DNA of 8,719 bases, from NCBI GenBank assembly GCA_902464375.1, contig CABQIM010000077.1:1-8719 (forward strand). Reading direction: 5' to 3'. Shown here one piece after another: positions 6,529-8,719 of the stretch; position 1 is the stretch's first letter, and the number at the start of each line of letters is the position of its first letter. Below the pieces are notes generated by a model. That model ran no database searches. It worked only from the letters and a program-made list of their open reading frames with translations, and was not told the origin of the DNA. The DNA is from an uncultured bacterium. Lineage in GTDB: Bacteria > Cyanobacteriota > Vampirovibrionia > Gastranaerophilales > Gastranaerophilaceae. The translations under genes were made by a program, and so were the position numbers.

Positions 6529-7842
6529 ATGATAAAGAAGATAACTTATGAGGATAAAATTCCTATCAAAACTGACAAAACAGTAGCTCGTAAAAACAAA
6601 ATAACAGCAGAAGATATTAATGAAATTAAAGAAGTTGTAAATGCAAATGCAGAATCATTACAAACAAATAGCAAAAATATAGAGTCACTTATTCCCTTGA
6701 TTAAAGAAAATAAAGGTGAAAAAGGAGAACCAGGAAAAAACTTCTCAATATTTAAAACATATTTATCTATAAATGAAATGGAATTAGACAAAGAAAATGT
6801 TGAGGAAGGAAATTTTGTACTTATTGCATCAAGCGTAGAAGATGAGGACAATGCAAAACTATATGTAAAAGGAGCCAAGGATTTTACCTTTTTAACTGAT
6901 TTGTCAGGTGCACAGGGTATTCAAGGTGAAAAAGGTGAAAAAGGAGATACCGGCTTACAAGGTATTCAAGGAGAAAGAGGACCACAGGGACTACAAGGTA
7001 TTCAAGGACCGCAAGGTCTTCAAGGCGAAAAAGGAGAAAAGGGTGAAAAAGGCGAAAAAGGAGATATAGGACCACAAGGCATTAAAGGTGATACTGGACC
7101 ACAAGGTGCTCAAGGACCACAAGGAATTAAAGGAGATAAGGGGGATATAGGACCCGCCAATTCTTTAACAATAGGAATAGTTACTAGTGGGGAAAATGCA
7201 GAAGCTAATATAACAGGCGAAGCCCCAAAGCAAATTTTAGATTTAGTTTTGCCTAAAGGCGAAAAAGGTGACAAGGGTGATACAGGGGCTAAAGGTGAAA
7301 TTGGTAATACAGGGCCTTCTAATACGTTATCAATAGGAACAGTTGCAATCGGAAACGAAGCTCAAGTTACTATAAGTGGTGAGTCACCTAACCAAGTGTT
7401 AAATTTTATATTGCCCAAGGGAGAAAAAGGTGACATTGGACCAGAAGGCCATCAAGGTATTCCTGGAGAACAAGGTATTCAAGGGAAACAAGGACCTCAG
7501 GGTGTTAAGGGAGATAAAGGTGAACAAGGAACTCCAGGAAAGGACTTTTCTATTTTTAAAACATATGCAACTATACAAGATATGAAAACAGATAAAGATA
7601 ATGTTGAAGAAGGGAGCTTTGTTCTTATCACTTCTAATGTTGACGACCCAGATAATGCAAAATTATTCGTTAAATCCTCAACTGATTTTATATTTTTAAC
7701 TGATTTATCAGGAACACAAGGAGTAAAAGGAGAGAAAGGAGACAAACGGAGATACTGGCTCACAAGGACCACAAGGAAAACAAGGCCCTCAAGGATTACA
7801 GGGTCCTCAGGGATTGCAGGGAGTTCAAGGAGAAAAGGGTGA
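6529..7842 (+). CDS. Collagen-like tail fibre, N-terminal part (frame broken at 7747)
   Basis: Start ATG at 6529 with AGGAG six bases upstream. Seen, in order: a fibre-type N-terminus (1-60, with KITAEDINEIKEVVNAN) likely forming a helical trimer; a first 56-residue module (71-126); a long Gly-X-Y run of 28 triplets (127-210); a 32-residue beta module (211-242); seven triplets; a second beta module (265-296); 14 triplets (298-339); a second copy of the 56-residue module (339-394); and the start of another Gly-X-Y run. After residue 406 the frame leaves the repeat and ends in a basic, non-repetitive tail of 31 residues (407-437), which is clearly the wrong frame. Removing C7747 restores an unbroken Gly-X-Y register into the next frame and gives a 694-residue fibre ending at 8614. 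The role is host recognition or a rod-like tail fibre, inferred from position and architecture. Confidence 0.85.
   Translation: MIKKITYEDKIPIKTDKTVARKNKITAEDINEIKEVVNANAESLQTNSKNIESLIPLIKENKGEKGEPGKNFSIFKTYLSINEMELDKENVEEGNFVLIASSVEDEDNAKLYVKGAKDFTFLTDLSGAQGIQGEKGEKGDTGLQGIQGERGPQGLQGIQGPQGLQGEKGEKGEKGEKGDIGPQGIKGDTGPQGAQGPQGIKGDKGDIGPANSLTIGIVTSGENAEANITGEAPKQILDLVLPKGEKGDKGDTGAKGEIGNTGPSNTLSIGTVAIGNEAQVTISGESPNQVLNFILPKGEKGDIGPEGHQGIPGEQGIQGKQGPQGVKGDKGEQGTPGKDFSIFKTYATIQDMKTDKDNVEEGSFVLITSNVDDPDNAKLFVKSSTDFIFLTDLSGTQGVKGEKGDKRRYWLTRTTRKTRPSRITGSSGIAGSSRRKG
6739..6906 (+). repeat. 56-residue fibre module, copy 1
   Basis: It codes for a module beginning NFSIFKTY and ending DFTFLTDLS (residues 71-126 of the fibre). 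It aligns without gaps to 7543-7710, with 38 of 56 residues identical by my count. It lies just before the first long Gly-X-Y run. Confidence 0.85.
6907..7155 (+). repeat. Longest collagen-type Gly-X-Y coding run
   Basis: Twenty-eight consecutive triplets with glycine first (residues 127-208 and following), rich in GEKGEK, GPQG and GIQG. The DNA is a near-periodic nine- or eighteen-base repeat. A 26-base word at 7096-7121 recurs exactly at 8309-8334, in the last Gly-X-Y run. Phage collagen-like runs are usually low in hydroxyproline-type GPP triplets and rely on charged GEK/GDK triplets, as seen here. Confidence 0.85.
7159..7416 (+). repeat. Two 32-residue beta modules separated by a Gly-X-Y run
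   Basis: Copy 1 (7159-7254) begins NSLTIGIV and ends QILDLVLP; copy 2 (7321-7416) begins NTLSIGTV and ends QVLNFILP. Both are exactly 32 residues and both sit between Gly-X-Y runs, directly followed by KGEKGD. They probably form small beta domains that pin the collagen rod. A related but more distant unit lies at 7862-7972. Confidence 0.8.
7543..7710 (+). repeat. 56-residue fibre module, copy 2
   Basis: It codes for a module beginning DFSIFKTY and ending DFIFLTDLS (residues 339-394). The partner copy is at 6739-6906. The DNA has diverged while core residues (VEEG, DNAKL, FLTDLS) are kept. It is followed by the Gly-X-Y run that holds the frameshift. Confidence 0.85.
7741..7750 (+). other. Frameshift site in the fibre gene
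   Basis: The upstream frame reads GAC AAA CGG AGA. Skipping C7747 gives GAC AAA GGA GAT ACT GGC, which keeps glycine at every third residue. CGG is the only in-frame CGG I found in the window; all other arginines use AGA, AGG, CGT or CGA. There is no long homopolymer here. Confidence 0.85.
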
Positions 7843-8614
7843 TACTGGAGCTGCAGCAGGATTTGGAAGTATAACGGCAACAATTGATAATAATGTGGGA
7901 ACGCCTTCAGTTACAGTAACTGCAGGGGGCTCAAATGAGGCGAAAACTTTTAATTTTGCTTTTAAAAATTTAAAAGGAGTCAAAGGTGAACAGGGGGAGC
8001 AAGGACCTAAAGGTGATCCTGGTGAAAAAGGTGATCAAGGTATTCATGGTACAAATGGAATTAATGGTAAAACATCTTATCTTCACATTGCTTATGCGAA
8101 TAGTGCAGATGGTAAAACAGGATTCTCTGTATCTGATGCTGTTAATAAATTATATATCGGTCAATACACGGACTTTACTCAAGCTGATAGCACAGATCCT
8201 GCTAAATATAGTTGGACTAAAATAAAAGGTGAACAAGGTGCTACTGGAGCAAAAGGAGATACTGGTAAGACAGGTCCACAAGGACCTCAAGGTGAAAAAG
8301 GTGATATAGGACCACAAGGTGCTCAAGGACCACAGGGTATTCAAGGCGAAAAGGGCGAAAAAGGAGAGCCAGGAAGCCCAGGGAAAAATCCTACAATATC
8401 AGAACTATCGGTTATAACCACAAAAGAAATAATAGAAAATACAAATTATGAAGTACCTCAATATATAAAAGGTAACAATTCATTAAGTATATTTTATGAG
8501 GGAACAAAACTAATAAAGAATGTACATTATGAAGAAGTAGATACAACACATGTCAAGTTTTTGAGTTGGAATGTGCCAGCTCAAAGTAATTTAGAATTTA
8601 TAGTTAGAAACTGA
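7814..8614 (+). CDS. Collagen-like tail fibre, C-terminal part (same gene as the preceding part)
   Basis: This frame continues the fibre; it is readable in collagen register from 7748, so the TTG at 7814 is only the first possible start codon and has no good binding site. Seen: Gly-X-Y repeats; a beta module (7862-7972, FGSITATIDNNVGTPSVTVT then FNFAFKNLKG); a second Gly-X-Y run; a module with KTSYLHIAYA and YTDFTQADSTDPAKYSW (8069-8230), a form often met in collagen-like phage fibres; a long Gly-X-Y run (about 8228-8383); and a C-terminal domain of about 75 residues (8384-8611) without repeats, likely the distal tip. Without the frame correction these parts would not be made with the N-terminal attachment region. 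Whether the split is real, a sequencing error or bypassed by the ribosome cannot be settled here. Confidence 0.7.
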   Translation: MQGVQGEKGDTGAAAGFGSITATIDNNVGTPSVTVTAGGSNEAKTFNFAFKNLKGVKGEQGEQGPKGDPGEKGDQGIHGTNGINGKTSYLHIAYANSADGKTGFSVSDAVNKLYIGQYTDFTQADSTDPAKYSWTKIKGEQGATGAKGDTGKTGPQGPQGEKGDIGPQGAQGPQGIQGEKGEKGEPGSPGKNPTISELSVITTKEIIENTNYEVPQYIKGNNSLSIFYEGTKLIKNVHYEEVDTTHVKFLSWNVPAQSNLEFIVRN

Positions 8615-8675
8615 TAAAAAAATTAAACACAAAAACGATGGGTTTTAAGGAAAAAACAAATTGTAGTAAAAAAAT

Positions 8676-8684
8676 AGGAGGTGA
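8676..8684 (+). promoter_or_regulatory. Strong ribosome binding site before the last gene
   Basis: AGGAGGTGA at 8676-8684 is a near-full match to the 16S rRNA 3' end and ends five bases before the ATG at 8690. It supports the start of a new gene although only ten codons are visible. The 75 bases between the fibre stop and this start hold no gene or convincing terminator. Confidence 0.8.
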
Positions 8685-8689
8685 AAGCA

Positions 8690-8719
8690 ATGGCTAAACC
8701 TCTTATTTTAATTTTGAAA
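8690..8719 (+). CDS. Start of a further gene, cut by the window edge
   Basis: Ten codons, MAKPLILILK, follow a very strong ribosome binding site. The gene runs off the right edge. In this kind of operon the next genes are usually further fibre or tail genes, a small hypothetical protein, a holin or an endolysin, but ten residues do not allow a choice. Confidence 0.65.
   Translation, partial: MAKPLILILK

Noticed and set aside
7814..7816. TTG as a true internal start giving a separate C-terminal fibre protein
   Set aside because: No good ribosome binding site precedes it, and the collagen register runs unbroken through it from 7748. It is simply a leucine codon within the repeat.
6546..7883. 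Long minus-strand open frames opposite the fibre, and similar ones opposite other genes
   Set aside because: They mirror the codon bias of the plus-strand genes, have low-complexity Leu/Phe/Ser-rich products, lack ribosome binding sites and conflict with clear plus-strand families.
6907..8383. Periodic DNA that could be read as a CRISPR-like or satellite array
   Set aside because: The period follows codons and encodes Gly-X-Y; there are no constant repeats with unique spacers.
8384..8611. A variable tip of the kind changed by a diversity-generating retroelement
   Set aside because: No second template copy, no run of adenine-rich variable codons in a lectin-type fold, and no reverse transcriptase in the window.
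8632..8646. A hairpin after the fibre gene as a terminator
   Set aside because: The stem is AAAAC with GTTTT, five pairs and nearly all A-T, and no T-run follows the stem.

Overview
The window is a stretch of a tail-gene module from a temperate phage or prophage of a low-GC Gram-positive bacterium, most likely a gut or clostridial Bacillota host. The evidence is a strongly AT-rich sequence with AGA/ATA-type codon choice, strong AGGAGG-type ribosome binding sites, TGA used as a stop, all genes on the plus strand, and tightly coupled or overlapping genes. No contractile-tail baseplate genes (LysM/gp53, baseplate J, sheath) are seen, so a long non-contractile (siphovirus) tail is the best reading.

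Layout. (1) Positions 1-750 hold a self-contained small unit: an extended -10 promoter element at the left edge, a gene for a membrane-anchored extracellular protein (PASTA-like domain plus two Ltp-type repeats), and a rho-independent terminator. It looks like a 'moron', a prophage-expressed gene inserted in the late operon, and its repeats resemble those of the Ltp superinfection-exclusion lipoproteins. (2) 777-3308 is the tail tape measure protein, with a regular 44-residue Trp/Phe/Pro repeat. (3) 3308-4870 is a tail hub or tail-tip (Tal/gp27-like) protein. (4) 4867-5916 is an unrecognised structural protein, probably part of the tail tip. (5) 5916-6515 is a short protein with a tail-fibre-type N-terminus and a probable C1q/TNF-like beta-sandwich. 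(6) 6529-8614 is a collagen-like tail fibre, interrupted by a single-base +1 shift at 7747. Removing one C gives one continuous 694-residue protein. (7) A further gene starts at 8690 and runs off the window.

Working together, the tape measure sets tail length and is delivered at infection. The hub closes the tail tip, and the three downstream genes probably build the host-recognition device. The most interesting part is the left edge: an exclusion-type protein, of a family whose characterised member acts on the tape measure protein of incoming phages, is encoded directly upstream of a tape measure gene under its own apparent promoter and terminator. The second point of interest is the frameshift within the Gly-X-Y repeat of the fibre gene.
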